A stretch of 64,000 nt of DNA from Aromatoleum toluolicum (GCF_012911005.2 NZ_WTVS01000014.1:34777-98776), one strand, 5' to 3'. Shown: positions 51,443 through 61,097, counted from the stretch's first letter. Program-made: numbers and translations. Notes: a model not told the origin generated them from the letters alone.

Positions 51443-54337
51443 CTACACGGCCGATGCCGGCGTTTCGGGCACCGGCAGCGCCTGCGACAGCGCTTCGATC
51501 AGGTCGGCGAGCGTGCGTGCGGCGCGGTCGCGGGCCTCGTCGATGTCCGCGGCGGGGGTACCCTCGTGGATACGCCGCTCGAGTTCGGCCGCGACTTCCT
51601 GCAGCGGCGCCGCGCCGATCTGCCCCGCCAGGCCTTTCAGCGAGTGGGAGAGACGCTCGGCGGCGGCGAGGTCGCCTGCCGCGAGGGCGGCGTCCAGGCG
51701 CGCGGTGAAATCCCCGTAGCCGATGACGAACTTGCGCATCAGGGAAAGGTAGAAGTCTTCCTTGCCCATCAGGCGCCGCACACCCAGGTCGGGATCGAGG
51801 CCGGCAATCCGCCTGAGCCGTGCGAGGACGGCGCGCGGAGCGGCGGACAGCGCCCCTGCTGCGCCCGGCGTGGCGGCGGCGGTTGCGTCGCCGCGCGGCG
51901 CGATCCAGCGCAGCAGCGCGGCCCACAGGCGATCGGGGTGGATCGGCTTGGCGATGTGGTCGTTCATGCCCGCCTCGATGCACTGTTCGCGGTCGCCCGC
52001 CATCGCGTTGGCGGTCATCGCGACGATCGGCAGGTCGGCACAGGCAGGCAGGCGTCGGATCGCGCGCGTGGCGGTCACGCCGTCCATCACCGGCATCTGC
52101 ATGTCCATCAGCACGAGGTCGTAGGCGGCCTGCTGCACGCGCTGGACGGCTTCCGCACCGTTGCAGGCGATATCGACGCGGAGGCCGGCGGCGCCGAGCA
52201 GCTCGCTCGCGACCTCCTGGTTGAGCTCGTTGTCTTCGACGAGCAGCAGCCGCGCACCGCGGATCGCGGCGAGCTCGGCCGGCGCTTCGCCGGCGGCGGC
52301 GTGCGGCCTGGCCGGACGCAGGGCGCCGTCGAGCAGCCGGATCGCGGTGTCGAACAGCGCGGAGGCGGTGACCGGCTTGAGCAGGATATCGTCGACGCCG
52401 GCGCCGACGGCCGCGCGCGCGACATCCTCGCGCCCGTAGGCGGTGACGACGATGCGCACGGGCAGCCGCGGCAGGCCGAGCTGGCCGATCGCGCGCGCGG
52501 CGGCCACGCCGTCGAGCTCGGGCATCTGCCAGTCGAGCAAGAGAATATCGTAGGGTTCGCCGGCGCGCGCCGCGCGCTCGACTTCGGCGACGGCCGCGCG
52601 CCCGCAGTCCACGGCGTGCACGCGGAAGGTCATGCAGCGCATCATCTCGGCGAGCACCTCGCGCGAGCTGAGGTTGTCGTCGGCGACCAGGGCGCGCAGG
52701 CCGCGCAGGTCCGGGGCGGGCATCAGCAGGTGCCCCTCGGAGCGGCCGATGCCCAGGCGGCAGGTGAACCAGAAGGTCGAACCGGCGCCGGGCTGGCTGT
52801 CCACGCCGACGCTGCCGCCCATCATGCCGGCGAGCCGCTTGCTGATCGCGAGCCCCAGGCCCGTGCCACCGTACTTGCGCGTGGTGGAGGTGTCCGCCTG
52901 CTCGAAGCTGCGGAACAGGCGGTCGCGCAGTTCGTCGTCGACGCCGATGCCGGTGTCGCGCACTTCGAAGCGCAGCACGACCTCGCCGTTCTCGAACTTT
53001 TCGCGCCGGATGCGCATGACGATCTCGCCGCGGTCGGTGAACTTGACCGCGTTGTTGGCGTAGTTGAGCAGGATCTGACTGATGCGCAGGGGATCGCCGA
53101 CGAGGCTGGCCGGCACGTCCGCCGCGACGTCGATGACCAGTTCGAGGCCCTTCGCGTTGGTCTTCTCTACGATCTGCGCGCCGACGTCCGCGACGGTCTT
53201 CTCGAGGTCGAAGTCGATGCGCTCGATGACGAGCTTGCCGGCCTCGATCTTGGAGAAGTCGAGCACGTCGTTGATGATGCCGAGCAGGTGCTGGCTGGAC
53301 GCCTGGATCTTTTCGAGGTAGTCGCGCTGACGGGCGTCGAGCTGCGTGCGCAGCGCGAGGTAGGTCATGCCGATGATGGCATTCATCGGCGTGCGGATCT
53401 CGTGGCTCATGTTGGCGAGGAAATCCGCCTTGATGCGTGCGGCATCCTCGGCGAGCGCGCGCGCCTTCTGCATGCGCTCGATGGCTTCGAATTCGGCGGA
53501 GATGTCGTCGATGACCCACACGGAGCCCTTGCTGCGGTCGGACGGGTCCACGGCCGTGCCGGTCAGCCGCACCCAGAACAGCGAGCCGTCGCGGCGCATG
53601 AGCTGCTGCTCGCGCCGGTGCGACTCGCCGCGCCAGATCGCGGCATACACCGGGTCACCGCCCGCCGCATGCGCGGCCTCGTCGGGATACCACACCGCGG
53701 TGCGCTGCCCGACGAGCCCGCCCGGCGGCCAGCCGAACATCTCGTGCAGGCGCCGGTTGCCGCGGACCAGCACGCGGTCCTTGATCAGCGCGATACCCGA
53801 GGTGGCGGTGTCGAAGATCGCCTGCTGCTCGGCGCTGGCTTCACGCAGCGAGGCGCTGACCGCGGCCAGTTCGGCGGTGCGCGCGGCGACGAGGGCTTCG
53901 AGCCGCTCGCGGTACTCCGCCAGCTCACGCTGCGCCTGCTTCTGCGCGGTGACGTCGGTGAGCACGGAGTGCAGCAGCGCGTGCTCGCCGTCGTGGATCA
54001 CGGTGACGAGCATGTCGACCTCGACCAGCGTGCCGTCGCCGCGCACGTGTTCCCATTCGAAGCGGCCGCCGCCGTCGGCGAGCGCGCGCCGCGACATCTC
54101 CTCCGCCAGCGCGGTGGAAGGCTGGCCGTCGGGCTGCAGCGGCGGCGAGATGTCGGCGAGGGTACGACCGAGGAGCCGGTCGAGGCCGTCCAGGCGCAAG
54201 AGGTCGAGCGCCGCGCGGTTGGCGGCGACGCAGCGTCCGTCCTCGATGAGGACGATCGCGTGGCGCGCGTCTTCGAACAACATGTGGAAACGCGCCTCGC
54301 CGGCGGGCGAGCGGATTTCGACGCGGCCGTGCGTCAT
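51443..54337 (-). CDS. Soluble hybrid sensor histidine kinase (PAS-PAS-HK-REC-REC-Hpt)
   Basis: 964 aa, no membrane helix. PAS 1 about 15-130, a coiled coil about 132-165, PAS 2 about 168-285, HisKA with His312 ([16 protein letters not shown]), ATPase with N box NYANNAVKF and G boxes DTGIGV and [11 protein letters not shown], receiver 1 with Asp602, receiver 2 with Asp745, and an Hpt domain with His898 ([11 protein letters not shown]). All phosphorelay residues are kept. An output response regulator is not adjacent. It is inserted antisense between nifE and nifN. It resembles a generic BarA/ArcB-type hybrid kinase rather than NifL. Confidence 0.92.
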   Translation of the reverse strand: MTHGRVEIRSPAGEARFHMLFEDARHAIVLIEDGRCVAANRAALDLLRLDGLDRLLGRTLADISPPLQPDGQPSTALAEEMSRRALADGGGRFEWEHVRGDGTLVEVDMLVTVIHDGEHALLHSVLTDVTAQKQAQRELAEYRERLEALVAARTAELAAVSASLREASAEQQAIFDTATSGIALIKDRVLVRGNRRLHEMFGWPPGGLVGQRTAVWYPDEAAHAAGGDPVYAAIWRGESHRREQQLMRRDGSLFWVRLTGTAVDPSDRSKGSVWVIDDISAEFEAIERMQKARALAEDAARIKADFLANMSHEIRTPMNAIIGMTYLALRTQLDARQRDYLEKIQASSQHLLGIINDVLDFSKIEAGKLVIERIDFDLEKTVADVGAQIVEKTNAKGLELVIDVAADVPASLVGDPLRISQILLNYANNAVKFTDRGEIVMRIRREKFENGEVVLRFEVRDTGIGVDDELRDRLFRSFEQADTSTTRKYGGTGLGLAISKRLAGMMGGSVGVDSQPGAGSTFWFTCRLGIGRSEGHLLMPAPDLRGLRALVADDNLSSREVLAEMMRCMTFRVHAVDCGRAAVAEVERAARAGEPYDILLLDWQMPELDGVAAARAIGQLGLPRLPVRIVVTAYGREDVARAAVGAGVDDILLKPVTASALFDTAIRLLDGALRPARPHAAAGEAPAELAAIRGARLLLVEDNELNQEVASELLGAAGLRVDIACNGAEAVQRVQQAAYDLVLMDMQMPVMDGVTATRAIRRLPACADLPIVAMTANAMAGDREQCIEAGMNDHIAKPIHPDRLWAALLRWIAPRGDATAAATPGAAGALSAAPRAVLARLRRIAGLDPDLGVRRLMGKEDFYLSLMRKFVIGYGDFTARLDAALAAGDLAAAERLSHSLKGLAGQIGAAPLQEVAAELERRIHEGTPAADIDEARDRAARTLADLIEALSQALPVPETPASAV

Positions 54338-54565
54338 GTGCGGGCGACTCCGCTCGCGGTTCGCCTCAAACGGCCGACAGGCATCCGATAGACGGGCATC
54401 TGCGCTCCTCGTGTCCTGAATTCGACGTTCATCGACATACGTGCCGGAGGCCGGGCAACGCCGGATGGGTGCGTCCTCGCGGGCAGGCCGGGTAGCGGCG
54501 CACGGCTCCAGCCGGCCGTCATCATACCGCGCACGGATCGACTTGCGCCCGAGCAGTCCGGGTTT

Positions 54566-54581
54566 TGTGGCGCTTGCGACA
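54566..54581. promoter_or_regulatory. NifA upstream activator site for nifN
   Basis: TGT-GGCGCTTGCG-ACA, 84 bp upstream of the nifN -24 box. Confidence 0.75.
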
Positions 54582-54665
54582 CGTTCGTGTCGGACATCCG
54601 CCAAAGCGCCGTTCGCACGCTCGGGCGCTGCGGCCATGTGCCTGTTTTTACTGAGAATGCACCGC

Positions 54666-54681
54666 TGGCACCGTTCCTGCT
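54666..54681 (+). promoter_or_regulatory. Sigma-54 promoter of the nifN operon
   Basis: TGGCACCGTTCCTGCT with correct spacing, 32 bp before the nifN ATG. Confidence 0.8.
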
Positions 54682-54713
54682 GTGCTGTGCCCGTACCCTT
54701 TCGAGCACGCATC

Positions 54714-56102
54714 ATGGCCACGATCATTCCCGGCAGGAAAGCCTGCACGACGAACCCGCTGAAGATGAGCGCTCCGATCGGCGCCGCGCTCGCCTTCCTC
54801 GGCATGGACCGCGCGCTGCCGCTGCTGCACGGCTCGCAGGGCTGCACGGCCTTCGGGCTGGTGCTGTTCGTGCGCCACTTCCGCGAGACCATCCCGCTGC
54901 AGACGACCGCGATGAACGAGGTCACGACGATCCTCGGCGGCCTGGAGAACATCGAGCAGGCGCTGCTGAACATCAGGAAGCGCGCGAACCCGGCGCTGAT
55001 CGGGCTGTGCTCGACCGGCATCACCGAGGCCAAGGGCGACGACGTCGCAGGCTTCCTGAAGCTGATCCGCGAGAAACACCCGGAGCTCGACGGGACGGAG
55101 GTGGTGTTCGCGCCGACGCCCGATTTCGTCGGCGGCTTCTCCGACGGCTGGGCGAAGGCCGTCACGGCGATGATCGCCGCGCTGGTGCCGCAAACGAAGG
55201 TGCGCACGCCGTGGCAGGTGAACATCCTCGCGGGCTGCCATCTGACGCCGGGCGACATCGAGGAGATCCGCGAGACGGTCGAAGCCTTCGGCCTCACGCC
55301 CATTGTGCTGCCGGACCTCTCCGGCTCGCTCGACGGCCACATCCCCGAGACCTTCCTGCCGCACACGCTGGGCGGCACACGCCTGGAGGACGTGAAGCGT
55401 ATGGGCGCCTCGGCGATCACGATCGCGATCGGCGAGCAGTTGCGCCCGGCCGCGGAGCTGCTGCAGAAGAAGGCCGGCGTGCCGGTCCGCGTGTTCGAGC
55501 ACCTGTCCGGGCTGGCCGCGTGCGACGCGTTCATCGCGCTGCTGTCCGATCTGTCCGAACAGGACGTGCCGGCGAAATACCGCCGCCAGCGCAGCCAGCT
55601 GCAGGACGCGATGCTCGACGGCCATTTCTACTTCGGCGAGCAGAAGGTCGCGATCGCCGCGGAGCCGGACCTGCTGTTCGCGCTGTCGCACTTCTTCGCC
55701 GACATGGGCGCGCAGGTGACGTGCGCGATCGCGCCGCAGGACGCCCCGGTGCTCGCGCGCGTCGCGGCCGACGCGGTGCGCATCGGCGATCTGGGCGACT
55801 TCGAGGAGCACGCCGCCGGCTGCGATCTGCTGGTCACGCACTCGCACGGCCGCCAGGCCGCGGCGCGGCTGGGCATCCCCTTCTGGCGCGCCGGCCTGCC
55901 GACCTTCGACCGGCTCGGCGTCGCGCACAAGGTCACTGTCGGTTATCGCGGCACGCGCGATCTGATCTTCGAGGTGGGCAATGTCTTCATGGAGCAACTG
56001 CACGCGCATGAACAGCACGTCACCCCCACCGGCTTCGGGCCCGACCTCCACCGATCCGGCCCCGCGCCGGCCGTGGATGCGCCGGCTCACGCTGGTCACT
56101 GA
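54714..56102 (+). CDS. nifN: FeMo-cofactor scaffold subunit NifN
   Basis: 462-aa NifK paralogue, partner of Nif[40 protein letters not shown] and [13 protein letters not shown] are typical. The C-terminus ends in a His-rich tail ([17 protein letters not shown]) possibly binding metal. The ATG at 54714 begins the family start [11 protein letters not shown]. First gene of a seven-gene operon extending to 58392. Confidence 0.96.
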   Translation: MATIIPGRKACTTNPLKMSAPIGAALAFLGMDRALPLLHGSQGCTAFGLVLFVRHFRETIPLQTTAMNEVTTILGGLENIEQALLNIRKRANPALIGLCSTGITEAKGDDVAGFLKLIREKHPELDGTEVVFAPTPDFVGGFSDGWAKAVTAMIAALVPQTKVRTPWQVNILAGCHLTPGDIEEIRETVEAFGLTPIVLPDLSGSLDGHIPETFLPHTLGGTRLEDVKRMGASAITIAIGEQLRPAAELLQKKAGVPVRVFEHLSGLAACDAFIALLSDLSEQDVPAKYRRQRSQLQDAMLDGHFYFGEQKVAIAAEPDLLFALSHFFADMGAQVTCAIAPQDAPVLARVAADAVRIGDLGDFEEHAAGCDLLVTHSHGRQAAARLGIPFWRAGLPTFDRLGVAHKVTVGYRGTRDLIFEVGNVFMEQLHAHEQHVTPTGFGPDLHRSGPAPAVDAPAHAGH

Positions 56103-56553
56103 CTCGTCACTGGGAGAACTCGGCATGAAAATCGCCTTTGCAACGGAAAACCTGATCGACGTGGACGCCCACTTCGGCTGGGCGAAGAAGATCGCGATCT
56201 ACGAAGTGCAGCCGGACGCGAGCCGGCTGGTCGAAATCGTCGAGTTCGCCGGCGATCTCGCCGAGGACGGCACCGAGGACAAGCTCGTGCCCAAGCTCGA
56301 CGCGGTGCGCGACTGCGCGATGCTGTACGTCGCGGCGATCGGCGGCTCGGCGGCGGCGAAGGTGGTGAACCTGCGCGTGCATCCGGTGAAGGTGACGAAT
56401 CCGCAGCCGATCGCGAGCATCATCGAGCGCCTGCAGGAAGTGCTCAAGGGCACGCCGCCGCCGTGGCTGCGCAAGGTGCTGCTGAAGGGCCGCGAGCGCA
56501 GCTTCGATTTCGATGCGGAGCACGACGCCGCGAGCGAGGCCGAACATGCCTGA
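56077..56553 (+). CDS. nifX: FeMo-cofactor carrier NifX
   Basis: 158 aa. Binds NifB-co or FeMo-co precursors during transfer. Core MKIAFATENLIDVDAHFGWA. The ATG at 56077 overlaps nifN by 26 bp but yields the short N-terminal strand ([11 protein letters not shown]) and total length seen in studied NifX proteins; an ATG at 56125 has a better ribosome site (GGGAG) and gives a 142-aa form. The true start is therefore uncertain. Confidence 0.9.
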   Translation: MRRLTLVTDSSLGELGMKIAFATENLIDVDAHFGWAKKIAIYEVQPDASRLVEIVEFAGDLAEDGTEDKLVPKLDAVRDCAMLYVAAIGGSAAAKVVNLRVHPVKVTNPQPIASIIERLQEVLKGTPPPWLRKVLLKGRERSFDFDAEHDAASEAEHA

Positions 56554-57019
56554 CACCCTCGCACCGGATGAGGCGGCCATCGTCATCGCCGCATCGCCCT
56601 TCCTCGCGGAGCTGGTCAAGCTGATCCGCGCCCAGGACACCTTCGGCCGGCGCGAGCACAAGAGCGATGCCGAGATCCTCAAGCCCTTCGTCGTCGACAA
56701 GGCCGCGCGCAAGCAGATCTCGATCATCGACGACCCGGGCCCGGAGGTGATGGCGCGGGTGGATCTCTTCTACAACGCCGCCGGCCTCGCGATCGAGCGC
56801 CGCACGGGGCTGATCGCGTCCCCGACGATCAAGCTCAACCACGAAGGTTTCGGCCGCGCGATGCTGACGACGGGACGCCTGATCGTGTTCTCGAAATACC
56901 ACCGCGACATCCACCGCTTCGGCTTCGACACGCTGCAGGCGCTCGCCGAGGCCGGCGACCGCATCGTCGACGAGGCAGCCGGCCTCATCGGCCGCTTTCC
57001 CGAAGTGGCGAATTTCTGA
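56546..57019 (+). CDS. NifX-associated protein (DUF269)
   Basis: 157 aa, the family that regularly follows nifX in nif clusters (FLAELVKLIRAQDTFGRREH, ASPTIKLNHEGFGRAMLTTGR). Role not established. It overlaps the nifX end by 8 bp. Confidence 0.9.
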   Translation: MPDTLAPDEAAIVIAASPFLAELVKLIRAQDTFGRREHKSDAEILKPFVVDKAARKQISIIDDPGPEVMARVDLFYNAAGLAIERRTGLIASPTIKLNHEGFGRAMLTTGRLIVFSKYHRDIHRFGFDTLQALAEAGDRIVDEAAGLIGRFPEVANF

Positions 57020-57040
57020 GGCATTTCGAGGACGATGACG

Positions 57041-57211
57041 ATGACGAGCGACGAACTGAAGACGCTGGTGAAGAAGCTCAACGCGCAGGCCACGCAGGCC
57101 AAGATGGACCTCCACGACCTGTCCGAAGAGCTGCCGATCGGCTGGGAGCGCGTCCCCGAGCAGGCGCAGAAGACCTTCGAGGCCTACGCCCGGCTGGCCG
57201 CCGCTGGTTGA
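57041..57211 (+). CDS. Small nif-associated protein (CCE_0567/DUF683 family)
   Basis: 56 aa: opening MTSDELKTLVKKLNAQATQA, then KMDLHDLSEELP and WERVPEQAQ. These helical-hairpin proteins are found almost only in nif clusters between the DUF269 gene and fdxB; function unknown. The ATG at 57041 has GAGG 9 bp upstream; an ATG two codons earlier is possible. Confidence 0.85.
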   Translation: MTSDELKTLVKKLNAQATQAKMDLHDLSEELPIGWERVPEQAQKTFEAYARLAAAG

Positions 57212-57247
57212 ACGCCGGATCCCGACCGACCTTTTCACGGAGCAGCC

Positions 57248-57544
57248 ATGTCCCACTTCACCGTCACCCTGCCCTCGGGCGTCGCCTGGACGCCCAATTT
57301 CATCGCCGCGATCAATCAGGAGCGCTGCATCGGCTGCGGTCGCTGCTTCAAGACCTGTGCGCGCGAGGTCCTGCAGTTGATGGCCGTCGACGACGAGGGC
57401 GCGATGTTCGCGATCGAGGACGAGGACGACGAGTACGAGAAGAAGGTGATGCACATCGCACACCCGGAGAACTGCGTCGGCTGCGAGTCCTGCAACAACA
57501 ACTGCGCGCGGCGCTGCATCTCGTATGCGCCGAAGGCGATGTGA
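57248..57544 (+). CDS. fdxB: Nif-specific ferredoxin III (2[4Fe-4S])
   Basis: 98 aa. Cysteines CIGCGRCFKTC and CVGCESCNNNC with a 40-residue insert between the motifs, the pattern of ferredoxin III in nif clusters. Probably carries electrons for nitrogenase or FeMo-co synthesis. GGAGCAG precedes the ATG. Confidence 0.93.
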   Translation: MSHFTVTLPSGVAWTPNFIAAINQERCIGCGRCFKTCAREVLQLMAVDDEGAMFAIEDEDDEYEKKVMHIAHPENCVGCESCNNNCARRCISYAPKAM

Positions 57545-57545
57545 C

Positions 57546-57974
57546 ATGCGCCCCGCCGCCGCTTGGCTCGCGATGCTGGACGCGCGCTGGAAACCCGGCG
57601 GCAGCATGTTTGCCGGCGGCGCGCGCCACGACGAATACGAGGACGTGCGCCGCCTGCTGCTGCAGGGCGCCGCGGGGCGCAGCGCCGACGTGGTCGCGCT
57701 GGCCGAATGCGTCGCACGCGCCTGCATGGGCGATGACCACCTGTGGCACGACCTCGGCCTGCCCTCGCGCGCCGAGCTGTCGGCGCTGCTGCACGAACAC
57801 TTCCCGCGCCTCGCCGGGCGCAACGTGAACGGCATGCGATGGAAGAAGTTCTTCTACAAGCAGTTGTGCGAAGAGGTCGGCATCACCGCCTGCCGCGCGC
57901 CGTCCTGCGGCGTGTGCGCGCACTACGGCGAATGCTTCGGCAGCGAGGAACTGCCGCTGCTCGCTTTCGCCTGA
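57546..57974 (+). CDS. nifQ: Molybdenum donor NifQ
   Basis: 142 aa. C-terminal ligand motif C-x4-C-x2-C-x5-C in CRAPSCGVCAHYGEC identifies NifQ, the Fe-Mo-S protein that gives molybdenum to NifEN. N-terminal HLWHDLGLPSRAELS is typical. 1 bp after fdxB. An ATG seven codons upstream is possible. Confidence 0.94.
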   Translation: MRPAAAWLAMLDARWKPGGSMFAGGARHDEYEDVRRLLLQGAAGRSADVVALAECVARACMGDDHLWHDLGLPSRAELSALLHEHFPRLAGRNVNGMRWKKFFYKQLCEEVGITACRAPSCGVCAHYGECFGSEELPLLAFA

Positions 57975-58008
57975 CCGTCATCCGAACCGGACCAAGGACA
58001 CTCGAAAC

Positions 58009-58392
58009 ATGAAGATCGCGATCGCCACGGACGACTTCGACAAGGTCGCCGGCCACGCCGGACAGGCACGGCACTGGCTGCTGTACGACTGCGAACCCGG
58101 CGTCGGGGTGCCCGCGGCGCGGCGGATCGAACTGGAGCGCCGCCAGGTGTTCCATCATTGGGATGCGGATGAAGCGCATCCCCTCGATACCGTCGAAGTC
58201 ATGGTCGCGCGCAGCGCCGGCGACGGCTTCCTGCGCCGCATGCAGAAACGCGGCGTGAACATCCTGCTGACGAGCGAGACCGACGCGGCGCCCGCCTTGC
58301 AGAAGATCCTGGCCGGCGAGGCGCTGCCCGACCCGCGCTGGGACGTGTCGCTACTGCTGTGCAAACTGCGGGATCTTTTCTCGAAGCATTGA
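58009..58392 (+). CDS. NifX/NafY-family cofactor-binding protein
   Basis: 127 aa with the family opening MKIAIATDDFDKVAGHAGQA (dinitrogenase iron-molybdenum cofactor domain). Second such protein here besides NifX and the NifB C-terminus. It could protect apo-NifDK or carry cofactor like NafY, but it lacks the NafY N-terminal SAM-like domain. Last gene of the nifN operon. Confidence 0.85.
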   Translation: MKIAIATDDFDKVAGHAGQARHWLLYDCEPGVGVPAARRIELERRQVFHHWDADEAHPLDTVEVMVARSAGDGFLRRMQKRGVNILLTSETDAAPALQKILAGEALPDPRWDVSLLLCKLRDLFSKH

Positions 58393-58408
58393 CCCGCGCG
58401 ACGCGCGC

Positions 58409-58840
58409 TCAACCGCGCCGCGACAGCACGAGCGGCACCGCCGCGGCGCGGAACACCCGCGGCAGCGCGCGCGTGACCAGCACGCCCAGCACGAGGCCGC
58501 CGAACGCACCGAGCACCGCGGCGACGTCGGTATGCGCGAGCCAGTCCCCGCCGACCGCGCCGGCGACGATCAGCAGCGCCGGCAACAGGTAGCCGAGGAG
58601 CGCCGCGCGGTTGATTGCATCCGGATCGGCCGCGACCGTCACCGCATCGCCCGGCACGAGCCCCTCACTCTCGCCGACGGGTACCGTCACGAGCGACACC
58701 TTGCCGCCGCCCGCGAACTTGCCGACGCCGCAGCGGCTGCGTTCGCCGCAGCTCGAACAGCCCTGCACCGGCACCGCGACAAGTGCCTTGCCGTCGTCGA
58801 TCGACCGGACCACACCTTCGTGCATCAACGCATCGGACAT
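58409..58840 (-). CDS. RseC/MucC-type membrane protein
   Basis: 143 aa. N-terminal Cys cluster (CSSCGERSRCGVGKF: C-x2-C-x5-C) and two adjacent membrane helices (about 80-100 and 105-125). RseC-family proteins occur with Rnf/Rsx complexes and SoxR reduction. Here it ends a leftward fdxN-orf334-rseC unit next to rnfABC, which fits a role in Rnf electron transfer. Confidence 0.85.
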   Translation of the reverse strand: MSDALMHEGVVRSIDDGKALVAVPVQGCSSCGERSRCGVGKFAGGGKVSLVTVPVGESEGLVPGDAVTVAADPDAINRAALLGYLLPALLIVAGAVGGDWLAHTDVAAVLGAFGGLVLGVLVTRALPRVFRAAAVPLVLSRRG

Positions 58841-58856
58841 CGTCGCCCGCCTCCGT

Positions 58857-59861
58857 TCAGAACGCGTAGGGCCGGTGCAGCCACTGCCGCAGCACCGCGA
58901 GGTCGCGTTCGGGAAGATAGGAAAACCCCGCCGCCGCGTCGGACGCGACCGCCGCGGGCACCCAGTGCCCGACCGCCTTGCCGGCGAGCATGCCGAAATA
59001 CCACGCCATCGGATAACCGACGGCGCGGTCGAAGGCGAGCAGCGCCGCGTGCAGCGACAGCCCGTTCGTGCCCTCGCGCGCGCCGAAGCGCGGCGCCTCG
59101 CCGGTTAGCGCCGAAATGGGCGTCGCGCGCACGATGGTCTGCCGGAAGCGGTCCAGATGCTCGCGCAACGCGATCGCCCAGTGGTTGCAGAAGGCCGTCG
59201 CCGGCCCCGCGCTGGAGGCGTCCCAGTCCGCGACGAAGCGGTGGATGGGCTGCGGTTCGAGCGCCTGCGTGCGCATCCGCGCGAGCAGGTCGCCGACGTG
59301 CGTGAGGCGGCGGAAGCGGTAGCGCGCGGCCGCGACCGGCGTGCCGCAGCGCGGCCTGTGCTCGCCCGCGCACGCCTCGCCGCCGCAGGGCGCGTCGATC
59401 AGCTCGTCCAGCGTCTCGGGCGAAGCATCGTCGCGGAACAGCGGCGACGCCCAGGTTTCCTGCAGCGCCTCGACCTCCAGCTGGACGAAATCCGTGCTCG
59501 CGCGCCCCGGTGTCGCGGCCGCGAAGTAATGCGTGCGGCCGCGCAGGTGGGTCGCGCGCAGGGTCGAGCCCGCATAGTCGTCGAGCAGCACGCCGAGCTC
59601 ACCGTCGCGAGCCTCCAGCTCCGCGACGGCCCACTGCTCGAGGTTATCGGAAACGCGCACGCCGTCCGCGTCGATCACACCGCCCAGCCGGTACCAGCCG
59701 CCGCGGCACAACACCTCGCGGAACGGCCAGTCGGGCAGATACTTGCGGATCGCGTGCGCGAGCGCCGCCGGCCCTGCGGCAGCGGGGGTCACGGAGCAGG
59801 CTTCGACGACGGGCTCGGCAAGCTGGCGGCAGCGCTCGCCCCAGGCAGTGGGCGCATTCAT
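58857..59861 (-). CDS. Unrecognised 334-aa protein in a nif ferredoxin operon
   Basis: I do not recognise the family. It is soluble, without signal peptide or membrane helix. A clustered CGGEACAGEHRPRCG segment (near residues 165-180) holds three cysteines and a histidine and could bind metal or Fe-S. Other distinctive parts are YLPDWPFREVLCRGGWYRLGG and TAFCNHWAIALREHLD. The ATG at 59861 follows fdxN by 58 bp, and rseC follows by 16 bp, so NifA-driven expression from the 60203 promoter is likely. Confidence 0.75.
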   Translation of the reverse strand: MNAPTAWGERCRQLAEPVVEACSVTPAAAGPAALAHAIRKYLPDWPFREVLCRGGWYRLGGVIDADGVRVSDNLEQWAVAELEARDGELGVLLDDYAGSTLRATHLRGRTHYFAAATPGRASTDFVQLEVEALQETWASPLFRDDASPETLDELIDAPCGGEACAGEHRPRCGTPVAAARYRFRRLTHVGDLLARMRTQALEPQPIHRFVADWDASSAGPATAFCNHWAIALREHLDRFRQTIVRATPISALTGEAPRFGAREGTNGLSLHAALLAFDRAVGYPMAWYFGMLAGKAVGHWVPAAVASDAAAGFSYLPERDLAVLRQWLHRPYAF

Positions 59862-59919
59862 GCGGACCTCGTTCCCGGATGGCCGGACGACCCGCGCCCG
59901 GCAGCGGTTTGCACGCGCA

Positions 59920-60117
59920 TCACAGATAGACGATGCAGTTCTCGCCGGCCGGACACACCGCCAGGCATTGCGGCGAATCGGCGTCGCCGTCGCATTCCGT
60001 ACAGGTGTCGGCGGTGATGCGGAAGACACCGCCCTTCTCGGTGATCGACTTGGTCGGACAGGCGGGCTTGCAGTCGCCGCAGGCGGTGCATTCGTCGGCG
60101 ATGATCTTCATGGCCAT
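59920..60117 (-). CDS. fdxN: FdxN-type 2[4Fe-4S] ferredoxin
   Basis: 65 aa. Cysteines CTACGDCKPACPTKSI and, with a widened loop, CTECDGDADSPQCLAVCP. This insert is typical of nif-linked bacterial ferredoxins that donate electrons to NifH. The ATG at 60117 has AAGGAG 6 bp upstream. First gene behind a sigma-54 promoter with a NifA site. Confidence 0.93.
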   Translation of the reverse strand: MAMKIIADECTACGDCKPACPTKSITEKGGVFRITADTCTECDGDADSPQCLAVCPAGENCIVYL

Positions 60118-60202
60118 GGTGGGCTCCTTCAGGACGGGTGGATGGGATCCGATTCCCCGCACCGTCGCGACAACGACGGCGCGGGAGGCTCACGGGGCTT
60201 AT

Positions 60203-60218
60203 CGCAAGGACGGTGCCA
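60203..60218 (-). promoter_or_regulatory. Sigma-54 promoter of fdxN-orf334-rseC
   Basis: The minus strand reads TGGCACCGTCCTTGCG, a near-consensus -24/-12 element. Confidence 0.85.
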
Positions 60219-60296
60219 AGCCCGGTCAATCCACCCAAGCCGCTGAAAACAAATGACAACCACACTCGGCGCGACCCTCGCCCGCCGCGTCGCGAA

Positions 60297-60312
60297 TGTC
60301 GGGTTTGTGACA
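60297..60312. promoter_or_regulatory. NifA upstream activator site for fdxN
   Basis: TGT-CGGGTTTGTG-ACA, 78 bp upstream of the fdxN -24 box; also 76 bp before the divergent dioxygenase-like gene, for which no sigma-54 box was seen. Confidence 0.75.
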
Positions 60313-60388
60313 TGCGACGAGCCACGCCGCACGGAACCTGCCGACATCCAAACCATCGAACACTCGCCCGCCCCGACAGGACGACACG

Positions 60389-61069
60389 ATGCCCACTCCG
60401 ACCCGCAGCACGATCCGCCCCCACACCGCCGACACGCCGCGCGGCACGCTGCGCCGCCGCCTCCTGCGCTGGCTGGGTGGCCTGCCCTTCCTGCCGCTCG
60501 GGCTGGCCGCCACCGCGCTCCCGGCCGGCGCGGCCAGCCTGCGCCCCACGCCCGAGGACGACATCGGCCCCTTCTACCCGCTCGACTGGAACGGCGACAT
60601 CGACGCCGACCTGACGAAGCTCGCGGGCGCGACAGGGACAACTGTCGAAGGCACGCCGCTGCGCGTCAGCGGCGCGGTGCGCGACTCGGCCGGAAAGCCG
60701 GTCGCCGACGCCGCCGTCGAGATCTGGCAGGCCGACGCGCGCGGCCGCTACCGCCACCCCGGCGTCGATCCGCGCACGCGCGACCCCGCCTTCCAGGGCT
60801 TCGGCCGCACGATGACGGACGCCCAGGGCCGCTACAGCTTCCTCACGATCCTGCCGGGCAACTACGGTACGCGGCCGCCGCACATCCACTTCCGCGTCGC
60901 CCAGCCGGGGCGCGCCGAGTTCGTCACACAGATGTACTTCCGCGGCAACAACCGCGAGGGCAACGGCTATGCCCCGCCCGAGCGCGAAGCGCTGACCGTC
61001 GACATCGCCGCGGCGAAGGCCGGCGCCCCCGCCGCGGCCACCTTCGACATCTTCCTCGCCGCCCGCTGA
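60389..61069 (+). CDS. Exported intradiol ring-cleavage dioxygenase-like protein
   Basis: 226 aa. A twin-arginine signal (RRRLLRWLGGLPFLP) ends near AGAAS. The rest is an intradiol dioxygenase beta-sandwich: DIGPFYPLDWNGDIDADL, AVEIWQADARGRYRHPG and PPHIHFRVAQPG, holding candidate tyrosine and histidine iron ligands. Catechol-type substrates are possible, but exported members have little-known roles. It lies between fdxN and rnfA and has no obvious link to nitrogen fixation. Confidence 0.85.
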   Translation: MPTPTRSTIRPHTADTPRGTLRRRLLRWLGGLPFLPLGLAATALPAGAASLRPTPEDDIGPFYPLDWNGDIDADLTKLAGATGTTVEGTPLRVSGAVRDSAGKPVADAAVEIWQADARGRYRHPGVDPRTRDPAFQGFGRTMTDAQGRYSFLTILPGNYGTRPPHIHFRVAQPGRAEFVTQMYFRGNNREGNGYAPPEREALTVDIAAAKAGAPAAATFDIFLAAR

Positions 61070-61097
61070 ACAGGTCCCCGGGGCAGTCCGCGCGGGC

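Noticed and set aside
51443..55534. Possible start of the hybrid kinase far upstream at 55534, or the kinase being NifL
   Set aside because: The extension is antisense to nifN. NifL lacks two receivers and an Hpt domain, and nifL normally sits next to nifA.
60389..61069. NifA-dependent transcription of the dioxygenase-like gene
   Set aside because: A NifA site lies upstream, but no -24/-12 element was found between it and the start codon.
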